Assembly: GCF_025150565.1 (NCBI RefSeq)
Contig: NZ_CP102283.1
Span: forward strand, 1,054,001-1,118,000
DNA: 64,000 bases
Reading direction: 5' to 3'
Origin: Granulicatella adiacens ATCC 49175
GTDB taxonomy: Bacteria > Bacillota > Bacilli > Lactobacillales > Aerococcaceae
This document shows positions 18,641-26,642 of this stretch, piece by piece (the stretch's first letter is position 1; each line of letters begins with the position of its first letter). The position numbers and the translations under genes are program-made. The notes under the pieces were generated by a model. It did not search any database. It was not told the DNA's origin and was given only the letters and a program-made list of their open reading frames with translations.

Positions 18641-21271
18641 TTATTTGATACGACCTGGACGTTCTTTGTATCCAAAATATGCATCCGCAAGAATTTCTTC
18701 CATATCAGCTACCATTGGTAAACGAGGGTTTGCAGGTGAGCATTGATCTTCATAAGCAAGCATTGCAATCTCATGGATTGTAGCTAACCATTCTTTGTGG
18801 TTAACACCTTGAGCTTTGAAGTTCATTTCGATACCTACAGCTTCCCCTAATTCGTATACAGCTTTAGCTAAAGCGTCAACTGCTTCTTCAGGTGTTGAAG
18901 ATGGTAATCCTAACATACGAGCAATGTCTTGGAATTTTTCATCTGCACGGTAGTAGTTGTATTTTGGCCATGTAGCAGCTTTAGCAGGACGAGTACCATT
19001 GTAACGGATTACGTATGGTAATAGAATTGCATTTGTACGTCCGTGAACTGTGTGGAAGAATCCACCAATCTTATGCGCCATTGAGTGGCTCATACCTAAG
19101 AACGCATTGGCAAATGCCATACCAGCCATTGTAGAAGCGTTATGCATTTTTTCGCGTGATACGAAATCAGCATTTTTCACACTGCTTACTAAGTTTTCAA
19201 ATACTAATTTAATTGCTTGCAATGCTAAACCATCTGTATAGTCATTTGCAAGTGTTGAAGTGTACGCTTCAATTGCGTGAGTTAATACATCCATACCAGT
19301 ATCAGCTGTTACAAAGTCTGGAACTGTCATCACTAATGCAGGATCAACAATCGCAATTGTTGGTGTTAGTGAGTAGTCAGCTAATGGATATTTACGGTTG
19401 TTTGCTTTATCTGAAATTACCGCGAATGGTGTAACTTCAGAACCTGTACCAGATGTAGTTGGAATACCAACATATTTTGCACGTTCCCCTAATTCTGGGA
19501 ATTTAAATGCACGTTTACGGATATCCATGAATTTTTGTACTAAGTCACGGAAGTCCACTTGTGGTTGTTCGTAGAACATCCACATTACTTTTGCAGCATC
19601 CATTACAGAACCACCACCAAGTGCAACGATTGTATCTGGCTCGAAGCTCTTCATGATTTCTGCACCACGGTTTACTGTTGTGATGTCTGGATCTGGTTCT
19701 ACATCTGAGAATACTTCATAAATTACTTTGTTTGGACGTAATTCTAATTGTTCAATAACACGTTGTAAGAATCCTAATTTAACCATTGCTTGGTCAGTTA
19801 CGATCATTACACGGCTTACATTTTTCATTTTTTGTAAGTATTGAATTGAATCGCGTTCGAAATAGATTTTTGATGGAACTTTAAACCATTGCATGTTATT
19901 TCTACGTCTCCCTACTTTTTTGATATTTAATAGATTTACAACACTTACGTTATCTCCAACTGAGTTACGTCCGTAAGAACCGCAACCGAGTGTTAATGAT
20001 GGGATAAATGCGTTATAAACGTCCCCAATACCACCAAAAGTAGAAGGAGCATTCCAAATGACACGAATTGCACGAACAACACGTCCAAATTCTTTTGCTA
20101 ATTCAGCATCTTCAGTATGAATTGCTGCTGAGTGTCCTAAACCATGGAATTCAACCATTTGACGTGCTTTTTCAACACCGTCTTCACGTGATTCTGATTT
20201 AAGTACTGCAATGACAGGAGAAAGTTTTTCGCGAGTTAAAGGTTCTTTTTCGCCAACTTCTTTACATTCTGCAGCAAGAATGTTTGTTCCTTCTGGAACT
20301 GAGAAACCTGCTTGTTCAGCAATCCATGCAGCTGGTTTACCAACGATGTTCGCATTTAGTTTAGCACCAGCACAGTTTTTGCTGTTTGCCTTTACGCCGA
20401 AGCAGAATTCTTCTAATAATGCTTTTTCCTTTTTGTTTACGAAGTAAGTGTGGTAGCTCTTTAATTCTTCAACAAAATCATCGTAAATTTCTTTATCAAT
20501 GATTGCTGCTTGTTCAGAAGCACACACCATTCCATTATCGAATGATTTACTCATTACGATATCGTGAGCTGCTTGACGAATGTTAGCAGATTTTTCAACA
20601 TAAGCTGGTACGTTACCAGCACCTACCCCAAGAGCTGGTTTACCGCAAGAGTAAGCAGCTTTAACCATCGCGTTACCACCTGTTGCTAAAATTGTAGCAA
20701 TTCCGTCGTGGTTCATTAAAGCGTTTGTTGCTTCAATTGATGGATGTTCGATCCATTGGACACAGTTTTCAGGAGCTCCTGCTGCAACTGCTGCATCACG
20801 AACGATTTGAGCGGCATGAGCAGAACTTTGCTGAGCTGATGGATGGAATGCAAACACGATTGGGTTACGTGTTTTTAATGCGATTAACGCTTTGAAAATT
20901 GCTGTTGAAGTTGGGTTTGTTGTAGGTGTAATCCCACAAATAACCCCTACAGGTTCAGCGATTAAAGTTAATCCAGTTACCTCATCATCTGAAATAACAC
21001 CAACTGTTTTAGTATGACGCATGTTATGCACCACGTGTTCACAGGCAAATAAGTTTTTCGTTGCTTTATCTTCGAAAACTCCGCGCCCTGTTTCTTCGAT
21101 TGCATGTTGAGCTAATACACCGTGTTGGTCTAACGCAGCTACTGATGCTTTGGCTACAATGTAGTCCACTTGTTCTTGATTTAACAAGCGAAATTCATCT
21201 AGAGCTTTTAATCCTTTCTCAACTAATAAGTCGATTTCTTGTTGTACTTGGTTGTTTTTTTGTTCACTCAC
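18641..21271 (-). CDS. adhE: Bifunctional acetaldehyde-CoA/alcohol dehydrogenase AdhE
   Basis: 876 residues. It reduces acetyl-CoA to acetaldehyde and then ethanol, reoxidising two NADH during anaerobic or mixed-acid fermentation. The N-terminal aldehyde dehydrogenase half carries the catalytic Cys in FDNGMVCASEQ. The C-terminal iron-dependent alcohol dehydrogenase has GGGSVMDAAK, TTSGTGSEVTPF and the metal-binding HSMAHKIGGFFHTVHGRTNA. The start is GTG at 21269-21271 after a GGGGGA ribosome-binding site. The upstream region holds a promoter covered by an inverted repeat, suggesting redox or carbon control. It may also receive read-through from the terminator broken by the IS. Confidence 0.97.
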   Translation of the reverse strand: MSEQKNNQVQQEIDLLVEKGLKALDEFRLLNQEQVDYIVAKASVAALDQHGVLAQHAIEETGRGVFEDKATKNLFACEHVVHNMRHTKTVGVISDDEVTGLTLIAEPVGVICGITPTTNPTSTAIFKALIALKTRNPIVFAFHPSAQQSSAHAAQIVRDAAVAAGAPENCVQWIEHPSIEATNALMNHDGIATILATGGNAMVKAAYSCGKPALGVGAGNVPAYVEKSANIRQAAHDIVMSKSFDNGMVCASEQAAIIDKEIYDDFVEELKSYHTYFVNKKEKALLEEFCFGVKANSKNCAGAKLNANIVGKPAAWIAEQAGFSVPEGTNILAAECKEVGEKEPLTREKLSPVIAVLKSESREDGVEKARQMVEFHGLGHSAAIHTEDAELAKEFGRVVRAIRVIWNAPSTFGGIGDVYNAFIPSLTLGCGSYGRNSVGDNVSVVNLLNIKKVGRRRNNMQWFKVPSKIYFERDSIQYLQKMKNVSRVMIVTDQAMVKLGFLQRVIEQLELRPNKVIYEVFSDVEPDPDITTVNRGAEIMKSFEPDTIVALGGGSVMDAAKVMWMFYEQPQVDFRDLVQKFMDIRKRAFKFPELGERAKYVGIPTTSGTGSEVTPFAVISDKANNRKYPLADYSLTPTIAIVDPALVMTVPDFVTADTGMDVLTHAIEAYTSTLANDYTDGLALQAIKLVFENLVSSVKNADFVSREKMHNASTMAGMAFANAFLGMSHSMAHKIGGFFHTVHGRTNAILLPYVIRYNGTRPAKAATWPKYNYYRADEKFQDIARMLGLPSSTPEEAVDALAKAVYELGEAVGIEMNFKAQGVNHKEWLATIHEIAMLAYEDQCSPANPRLPMVADMEEILADAYFGYKERPGRIK

Positions 21272-21312
21272 TTGTGATTTCCCCCAGTGCTTGTTATTTT
21301 TATCACATTTAT

Positions 21313-21341
21313 ATCGTACACTATTTCACATTGTTTGTAAA
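21313..21341 (-). promoter_or_regulatory. Predicted adhE promoter
   Basis: TTTACA (21336-21341) and TACGAT (21313-21318) on the minus strand with a 17-base spacer, about 40 bases before the GTG start. Confidence 0.55.
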
Positions 21342-21345
21342 TAGT
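21320..21345. promoter_or_regulatory. Inverted repeat overlapping the adhE promoter, candidate operator
   Basis: Arms ACTATTT (21320-21326) and AAATAGT (21339-21345) centred between the minus-35 and minus-10 boxes. The inner bases TTCACA and TTGTAAA resemble half-sites of the redox regulator Rex, but the overall arrangement does not fit the standard Rex consensus. The position argues for repressor binding; the identity of the regulator is open. Confidence 0.4.
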
Positions 21346-21374
21346 TTTCATAGAAAAATTTTCCTTATGAAAAC
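21344..21374. repeat. Second inverted repeat and imperfect cre-like site upstream of adhE
   Basis: Perfect 9-base arms GTTTTCATA (21344-21352) and TATGAAAAC (21366-21374), with a third GTTTTCAT copy starting at 21384. TGAAAACATATTCA at 21368-21381 matches the catabolite-responsive-element consensus with two mismatches. Suggestive only. Confidence 0.3.
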
Positions 21375-21502
21375 ATATTCATTTGTTTTCATCTTCCTTT
21401 CATTTTAATGTCCTAACCTATACTTTTATTCTATCTATAATTCCGAAAATATCAATACTATTTCTAAAATATTTTGCAAACCTTTACATTTAATTATAAA
21501 AG

Positions 21503-21514
21503 AAAAAAGCTGAC
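21503..21514 (-). terminator. Left half of an intrinsic terminator split by the IS (U tract and 3' arm)
   Basis: On the minus strand this half reads GTCAGCTT followed by U (complement of 21503-21508). Its partner arm is at 22993-23000. Removing the IS and one ATTT copy restores a stem AAGCTG-CAGCTT with an ATTTTT loop and U tract. This was evidently the terminator of tgt-yajC-comN. Confidence 0.75.
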
Positions 21515-21518
21515 ATTT
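21515..21518. repeat. Target-site duplication, left copy (ATTT)
   Basis: ATTT immediately precedes the TGATATGTACCC end of the IS. The same four bases follow the right end at 22987-22990. Confidence 0.75.
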
Positions 21519-21525
21519 TGATATG

Positions 21526-21560
21526 TACCCCCTTTACTGGACAAACCAGTAAAGGGGGTA
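21526..21560 (+). promoter_or_regulatory. 15-bp hairpin at the IS left end covering the transposase ribosome-binding site
   Basis: Perfect arms TACCCCCTTTACTGG (21526-21540) and CCAGTAAAGGGGGTA (21546-21560) with a 5-base loop. The right arm contains the Shine-Dalgarno AAAGGGGG used by orfA (ATG 21567). RNA reading in from outside would fold and hide it. The structure is visible; the regulatory role is inferred from comparable insertion sequences. Confidence 0.7.
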
Positions 21561-21566
21561 TTTATT

Positions 21567-22121
21567 ATGCGTTACTCATTTGAATTCAAAATGAAATGTG
21601 TAGAATTATATCGACAAGGAATATGGGCCGAAACGCCTGAAAAAGTTATGAAAAGGAGTTTCCAAAGAAAAATACTGGATTGGGATAAAATTGAAAAAAT
21701 TCACGGACCTAAAGGATTAGAGCGCGTTAAAAGGCAAAGAAAATGGACAGCAGAAGAAAAATTGACATTTATTCTACAGGTTTTAAACGGGAAGACTCTT
21801 TCAGAGGTTTCTTTTCCAGCAGGAATTAGTCGCGGATTATTAAGTTCTTGGGTTCACAAGTACCTAACTTATGGATATAATGGTCTAAAGAATGAGAAAC
21901 GTAGACAAGCATTATCTAAGGAGCTTATTATGAATAAAAAGGCTGTGACTGGTAACCTTTCAGAATCCGAACGAGAAGAATTAGTTCGATTACGTGAGCG
22001 AAATGCATATTTAGAAGCTGAAATTGCTGTTATAAAAAAACTGAGAGCCTTGAGAAAAGAACAGGAAGCTGCGCTTCTCAAGGCGCGAAAGCAGCGATCA
22101 TCAAGGAACTTCGAGAAGTAG
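21567..22121 (+). CDS. IS150-group transposase OrfA (helix-turn-helix protein)
   Basis: 184 residues. It has an N-terminal MRYSFEFKMKCVELY segment, a second helix-turn-helix around WTAEEKLTFILQVLNG...LSEVSFPAGISRGLLSSWV, and a C-terminal leucine-zipper-like coiled coil (ELVRLRERNAYLEAEIAVIKK). It binds the IS ends and alone acts as a regulator; fused to OrfB by frameshift it forms the transposase. The in-frame A AAA AAA C run at 22034-22041 is a plausible minus-1 slippery site, since the minus-1 frame is open from there into OrfB. Confidence 0.92.
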   Translation: MRYSFEFKMKCVELYRQGIWAETPEKVMKRSFQRKILDWDKIEKIHGPKGLERVKRQRKWTAEEKLTFILQVLNGKTLSEVSFPAGISRGLLSSWVHKYLTYGYNGLKNEKRRQALSKELIMNKKAVTGNLSESEREELVRLRERNAYLEAEIAVIKKLRALRKEQEAALLKARKQRSSRNFEK

Positions 22122-22150
22122 GATACCAACTAAAATATCTTCTTAAAGCG

Positions 22151-22951
22151 ATGAAAATGGCTAAATCTACTTATTATTTTGAATTAAATAAAGTAGATGC
22201 TGTGGCTGAAAAGAATGGGGATTTATTATTGGAAATCCAAACAATCTTTCATGAAAATAAAGGTAGATATGGTGTTAGAAGAATTTACCAAGAACTTCGT
22301 CGTAGAGGTTACGTTGTTAATCATAAAAGAATTCAACGTCTGATGCATATAAATGATTTGTTTGGAAAACGCCCTAAACAAAAATACCATTCTTATCGTG
22401 GTAGTGTTGGAAAAGTTGCTGATAATATTATTAACAGAGATTTTGTGGCCAAAAGGCCTCTTCAAAAATGGAGTACAGATGTATCTCAATTCACTTTTTC
22501 TTGGGGAAAATGTTTCTTTTCTCCAATCTTAGATATGTCTACTAATGAAATAATCTCCTATGATCTTTCTCTAAGCCCCGACTTAGAACAGATTCAAAGG
22601 ATGCTAAATAGAGCTTTCAAAAAATTCCCTGATGTTAATGGATTGATTCTCCATTCTGATCAAGGTTGGCAATATCAACACGCATTTTACCAAAGATCAT
22701 TAAATGAACGAGGGATTATTCAATCAATGTCCCGAAAAGGAAATTGTTATGATAATTGCATTATAGAAACGTTTTTCGCCAGAATGAAGAACGAAATGTT
22801 CTACGGTTTTGAAATGGAATATTCTACCTTTAAGGAATTTCAAACGGCTGTGGAAGAATATATAGATTATTACAATAACAAAAGAATTCAAGAAAAAACA
22901 AAATGGATGCCCCCTGTTCTATACAGGGAAACATCCATGTGTTCAGCTTAA
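22151..22951 (+). CDS. IS150-group transposase OrfB (DDE integrase domain)
   Basis: 266 residues counted from the first ATG. The frame is open further upstream, through KAAIIKELREVGYQLK, to the frameshift window in orfA, so the native product is the OrfAB fusion. The catalytic triad is visible: D in KWSTDVSQFTF, D in LILHSDQGWQYQ, and E in NCIIETFFARMKNE. The HTH_21-like segment GRYGVRRIYQELRRRGYVVN precedes the rve core. The reading frame is intact. Its C-terminus is followed directly by the right inverted repeat. Confidence 0.92.
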   Translation: MKMAKSTYYFELNKVDAVAEKNGDLLLEIQTIFHENKGRYGVRRIYQELRRRGYVVNHKRIQRLMHINDLFGKRPKQKYHSYRGSVGKVADNIINRDFVAKRPLQKWSTDVSQFTFSWGKCFFSPILDMSTNEIISYDLSLSPDLEQIQRMLNRAFKKFPDVNGLILHSDQGWQYQHAFYQRSLNERGIIQSMSRKGNCYDNCIIETFFARMKNEMFYGFEMEYSTFKEFQTAVEEYIDYYNNKRIQEKTKWMPPVLYRETSMCSA

Positions 22952-22986
22952 TTTAAAAATGTGTCCAGGATTCTGGGTACATATCA

Positions 22987-22990
22987 ATTT
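22987..22990. repeat. Target-site duplication, right copy (ATTT)
   Basis: ATTT immediately after the CATATCA end of the IS, matching 21515-21518. Confidence 0.75.
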
Positions 22991-22992
22991 TT

Positions 22993-23000
22993 GCCAGCTT
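22993..23000 (-). terminator. Right half of the IS-split terminator (5' arm)
   Basis: On the minus strand this reads AAGCTGGC, the upstream arm that originally paired with GTCAGCTT (complement of 21507-21514). It is now about 1.47 kb away from its partner and U tract, so the terminator should no longer work. Confidence 0.75.
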
Positions 23001-23006
23001 CTTTCT

Positions 23007-23282
23007 TTAAAACAATTCACTAAGATTGATATCTTCTAATGTTATTTCTTTATTTGTCTGCGCCTCTAGTGACTCAAAATCAAAATATTCATTAATACTT
23101 AGTTGATTGATTTGAAAAATTTGTTCAAAAAGATTTTCAGGAATTTTCTTCTTCCATTTATAATCCAAAAAATAATGTGAAAGATCTTCCTTGGAAATAG
23201 TCTCATAGCCAAGTTCGTTAAATTCCATTACTTTATAATGGAACCATGTTTTATGTCTATCTTTTAAACTTTCCTTGTTCAT
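23007..23282 (-). CDS. ComN-like post-transcriptional regulator family protein
   Basis: A 91-residue soluble protein. KTWFHYKVMEFNELGYETIS and a central KWKKKIPENLF segment resemble ComN (YrzD), a small B. subtilis protein that affects competence mRNA levels and is encoded near yajC and tgt there too. It starts 3 bases after the yajC stop, so it is co-transcribed. Its former terminator is disrupted by the IS 7 bases downstream. The family call rests on sequence feel and context and is not certain. Confidence 0.6.
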   Translation of the reverse strand: MNKESLKDRHKTWFHYKVMEFNELGYETISKEDLSHYFLDYKWKKKIPENLFEQIFQINQLSINEYFDFESLEAQTNKEITLEDINLSELF

Positions 23283-23285
23283 AGA

Positions 23286-23603
23286 CTACTCTTCTTCAGT
23301 TGCTACTTCTTCCGTACGAACTTCAATATTTGTTGGAGCTGCTGTAGGAATAACATGATGAATAGCACGTTTTTCGAATACTAAAATAACGTCTTCACAG
23401 TTTAATTCAACCGTTTGATCTTCACTATTCACTTTTTCAATGACACCATGTAAACCTCCGATGGTAACAACGCTATCACCTGGTTTAATGGCATCCATTC
23501 TTTCCTGCATCTCTTTAACTCTTTGACGTTGTTTACGTCCAAAGAACCAGAACGCTCCACCCGCTACTACTACGTATAAAATTAATAATGTTGTTTGATC
23601 CAT
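23286..23603 (-). CDS. yajC: Preprotein translocase accessory subunit YajC
   Basis: 105 residues. It has one N-terminal membrane helix (TLLILYVVVAGGAFWFFG), then RKQRQRVKEMQERMDAIKPG and VVTIGGLHGVIEKV, the standard YajC core. The acidic C-terminus ends EVATEEE. It associates with SecDF-YidC at the Sec translocon. Located after tgt in the conserved tgt-yajC order, starting after GAGGAAAGATT. Confidence 0.95.
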   Translation of the reverse strand: MDQTTLLILYVVVAGGAFWFFGRKQRQRVKEMQERMDAIKPGDSVVTIGGLHGVIEKVNSEDQTVELNCEDVILVFEKRAIHHVIPTAAPTNIEVRTEEVATEEE

Positions 23604-23670
23604 AATCTTTCCTCATTTCCAATGTATATGTCTTTACTTTATCAAAAAAATTAATCTATTTCTATATTCT

Positions 23671-24837
<1,167 letters not shown>

Positions 24838-24880
24838 TCATAACTATCTAACTGTACTCTACATAGACAAAAATGTCCAA

Positions 24881-24912
24881 TAAAAACGGGAGTCACGTAC
24901 TTAATGACTCCC
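24881..24912 (-). terminator. Intrinsic terminator after the HesB-like gene
   Basis: Perfect 8-bp arms GGGAGTCA (24888-24895) and TGACTCCC (24905-24912), then a U tract on the minus strand (complement of 24882-24886). Confidence 0.85.
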
Positions 24913-24927
24913 TTTCTACTACCAACC

Positions 24928-25227
24928 TTAGTCAGCAATTTTTGTATAATTGTAGCTTGGCTCTTTCAACTTCTCATCAAAGCCTACTTCTAAATTATGT
25001 CCTTGGAAAAACCATTCATCTCCAGTTTCAACAAAGTATGTAATTCCATTTTCCTCAACACTCACATAAGGTTTACTTGGAGCATCAACTTCAACAGCTA
25101 AAGAGAACCCTTCATGAATTGGACTGCATCCGTATACTTTACCTAGGAAACGAACACCGCGTTCTTTAGATACACCCATTTCTTCTTCGAACCATGCTTG
25201 TGCTTTTTTATCAATTGTTAGTTGCAT
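24928..25227 (-). CDS. HesB/IscA-like fold protein (YneR family)
   Basis: 99 residues from the ATG at 25225-25227 (a GTG 9 bases upstream is possible). MQLTIDKKAQAWFEEEMG, RFLGKVYGCSPIHEGFSLAV and a C-terminal DEWFFQGHNLEVGFDEKL match the HesB-like fold. Only one cysteine is present, within the YGCSP segment, and the CxC pair used by A-type Fe-S carriers is missing, so it is probably not an ordinary scaffold. It lies between tgt and a GNAT gene. Function unknown. Confidence 0.72.
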   Translation of the reverse strand: MQLTIDKKAQAWFEEEMGVSKERGVRFLGKVYGCSPIHEGFSLAVEVDAPSKPYVSVEENGITYFVETGDEWFFQGHNLEVGFDEKLKEPSYNYTKIAD

Positions 25228-25297
25228 TGTATCCACTCTTTCCTTTAATTTACAATCTCATTCTAACATAAAACTATAAAAAGTTAGTAAAGTTTGC

Positions 25298-25714
25298 TCA
25301 CTGATTACCTGTATACATGAAAGAAACACAGTTTAGCGATGTTAAACTTGTGAACCCATTAGATTCATAAAAAGAAATCGTCTTCATTGAATTATCAGTA
25401 GTTAATTGAATTTGATACACATTCTTGTACTTTTCTAGAGTCTGTTGTAACAATTTTGTTCCGATTCCCTGGTGTTGATACTCAGGAGTTACCAAAATAT
25501 CTTGAATAAACAGAATAGACGCTCCATCTCCAACAGCGCGCAATACACCAACGAGTATTCCTTCTTCAGTAAAGGCCGCTAATACATGAAGTGAACTTTT
25601 ATAAGCAACTTCAAGCATTCCTGGATTTTGCGTGTAATTTGTCCATCCTACTGCTTCATAAATAGGCAATACATCTACTAAAGCGATTTCTGGATTATCA
25701 ACATAACGGATCAT
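25298..25714 (-). CDS. GNAT-family N-acetyltransferase
   Basis: 138 residues from the ATG at 25712-25714, preceded by AAAGGGG (an upstream TTG is the alternative). The acetyl-CoA binding motif A is seen as LFIQDILVTPEYQHQGIGTKLLQQ (key residues QHQGIG), and motif B in FYESNGFTSL. The substrate cannot be predicted. The gene lies 60 bases upstream of the HesB-like gene with no terminator between them, so they may share an mRNA. Confidence 0.85.
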   Translation of the reverse strand: MIRYVDNPEIALVDVLPIYEAVGWTNYTQNPGMLEVAYKSSLHVLAAFTEEGILVGVLRAVGDGASILFIQDILVTPEYQHQGIGTKLLQQTLEKYKNVYQIQLTTDNSMKTISFYESNGFTSLTSLNCVSFMYTGNQ

Positions 25715-25768
25715 ATGATTCAACCCCTTTAAATCTATTTCATTTATTTACTCTCATAAAAATTATAA

Positions 25769-25805
25769 ATAAAAAAACTGGAATCCACAATAGTGAATTC
25801 CAGTT
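25769..25805 (-). terminator. Intrinsic terminator of rpsD
   Basis: 13-base arms with one mismatch (25776-25788 and 25793-25805; AACTGGAAT with ATTCCAGTT, then CAC with GTG), AATA loop, and a U7 tract on the minus strand. Confidence 0.92.
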
Positions 25806-25824
25806 CTGAAATTGTCTAATAAGA

Positions 25825-26436
25825 TTAGCCAAGTTTGTTGTAGTACTCAACGACTAGTGATTCGTCAACTTCAGAAGTTAACTCGTCACGTAATGGTAGA
25901 CGGTTTAATGAACCTTCTAATTTTTCTTCGTCGAAAGTAACGAACTCTGGACGACCATATAAAGCTTCTAAAGCTTCTTTAATGATTGTTAAGTTACGTG
26001 ATTTTTCACGAACACCCACAACATCGCCAACTTGTACTTGGAATGAAGGGATATCTACGCGTTTACCGTTCACAGTGATGTGACCGTGGTTCACTAATTG
26101 ACGTGCTTGACGACGAGTAGTTGCTAAACCTAAACGGTATACTACGTTATCTAAACGTTGTTCAAGAAGAACCATGAAGTTTTCACCATGTTTACCTTCT
26201 TTAATTTTGCCAGCTTTTTTGAATAAAGTAGCAAATTGACGTTCGTTCATACCATACATATGACGTAATTTTTGTTTTTCTTGTAATTGTTGACCATACT
26301 CAGATAATTTTTTACGGCTATTTGGTCCGTGTTGACCTGGTGCGTATGGACGACGAGCGATTTCTTTTCCTGTTCCTGAAAGTGAAATGCCTAAACGACG
26401 AGATAACTTCCAGCTTGGTCCAGTGTAACGTGACAT
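25825..26436 (-). CDS. rpsD: 30S ribosomal protein S4
   Basis: 203 residues from the ATG at 26434-26436, with GGAGGAATGTTCA before it. It begins [20 protein letters not shown], as in Firmicutes S4. The S4 RNA-binding domain is seen at [31 protein letters not shown]. It is a primary 16S rRNA-binding protein and, in Firmicutes, represses its own mRNA through the leader. It stands alone with its own promoter, leader and terminator. The zinc-binding CxxC N-terminal form is absent. Confidence 0.97.
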   Translation of the reverse strand: MSRYTGPSWKLSRRLGISLSGTGKEIARRPYAPGQHGPNSRKKLSEYGQQLQEKQKLRHMYGMNERQFATLFKKAGKIKEGKHGENFMVLLEQRLDNVVYRLGLATTRRQARQLVNHGHITVNGKRVDIPSFQVQVGDVVGVREKSRNLTIIKEALEALYGRPEFVTFDEEKLEGSLNRLPLRDELTSEVDESLVVEYYNKLG

Positions 26437-26602
26437 TGAACATTCCTCCAATAATTGTTTATTTTTTTGGAGTAAAATAATCGCGAAATCTTCGATTCGT
26501 GCAGTCGCTACAAGGGTTCACCTTTGCAGCCGTGGTTACTACCTTACCCTAAAGGCTAGGACTGTTGACGAGCTTCTATATTTCTGCTGCATATTTTACA
26601 CA
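26437..26602 (-). ncRNA. Structured 5' leader of rpsD, candidate S4 autoregulatory element
   Basis: About 165 nt of non-coding RNA lie between the predicted start site and rpsD. It has several complementary segments, for example CCTAGCC with GGGTAAGG, and GGTGAACCC. B. subtilis rpsD is repressed by S4 binding a leader pseudoknot. A homologous element here is inferred from position and structure, not from a profile match. Confidence 0.6.
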
Positions 26603-26608
26603 AAAAGT

Positions 26609-26637
26609 ATTGTACCCTATTTCCTATGAAAATACAA
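26609..26637 (-). promoter_or_regulatory. Sigma-A promoter of rpsD
   Basis: TTGTAT (26632-26637) and TACAAT (26609-26614) on the minus strand with a 17-base spacer, placing the start about 165 nt before rpsD. Confidence 0.7.
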
Positions 26638-26642
26638 GGATT

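Larger units (their letters stand above)
21519..22986 (+). mobile_element. Complete IS3-family element, IS150 group, 1468 bp
   Basis: The ends are inverted repeats: TGATATGTACCC at 21519-21530 and GGGTACATATCA at 22975-22986, with further partial similarity inward (CTGGACA on the left, TGTCCAG on the right). It is flanked by 4-base ATTT duplications. It holds two overlapping-frame genes, OrfA (helix-turn-helix) and OrfB (DDE integrase), as expected for an IS3 transposase made by minus-1 frameshifting. Both frames and both ends look intact, so it may be active. It sits inside the loop of a pre-existing terminator. Confidence 0.92.

Noticed and set aside
18641-21271. adhE as two genes fused by an assembly error
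   Set aside because: Bifunctional AdhE of about 870 residues is the normal form of this enzyme.
21061-21408. Plus-strand 115-codon frame over the adhE start region
   Set aside because: Lies across the adhE N-terminus and its promoter on the opposite strand; no RBS or recognisable protein.
26480-26600. T-box leader upstream of rpsD
   Set aside because: No AGGGTGGNACCGCG-type core or terminator/antiterminator pair is seen; an S4 leader is more likely.
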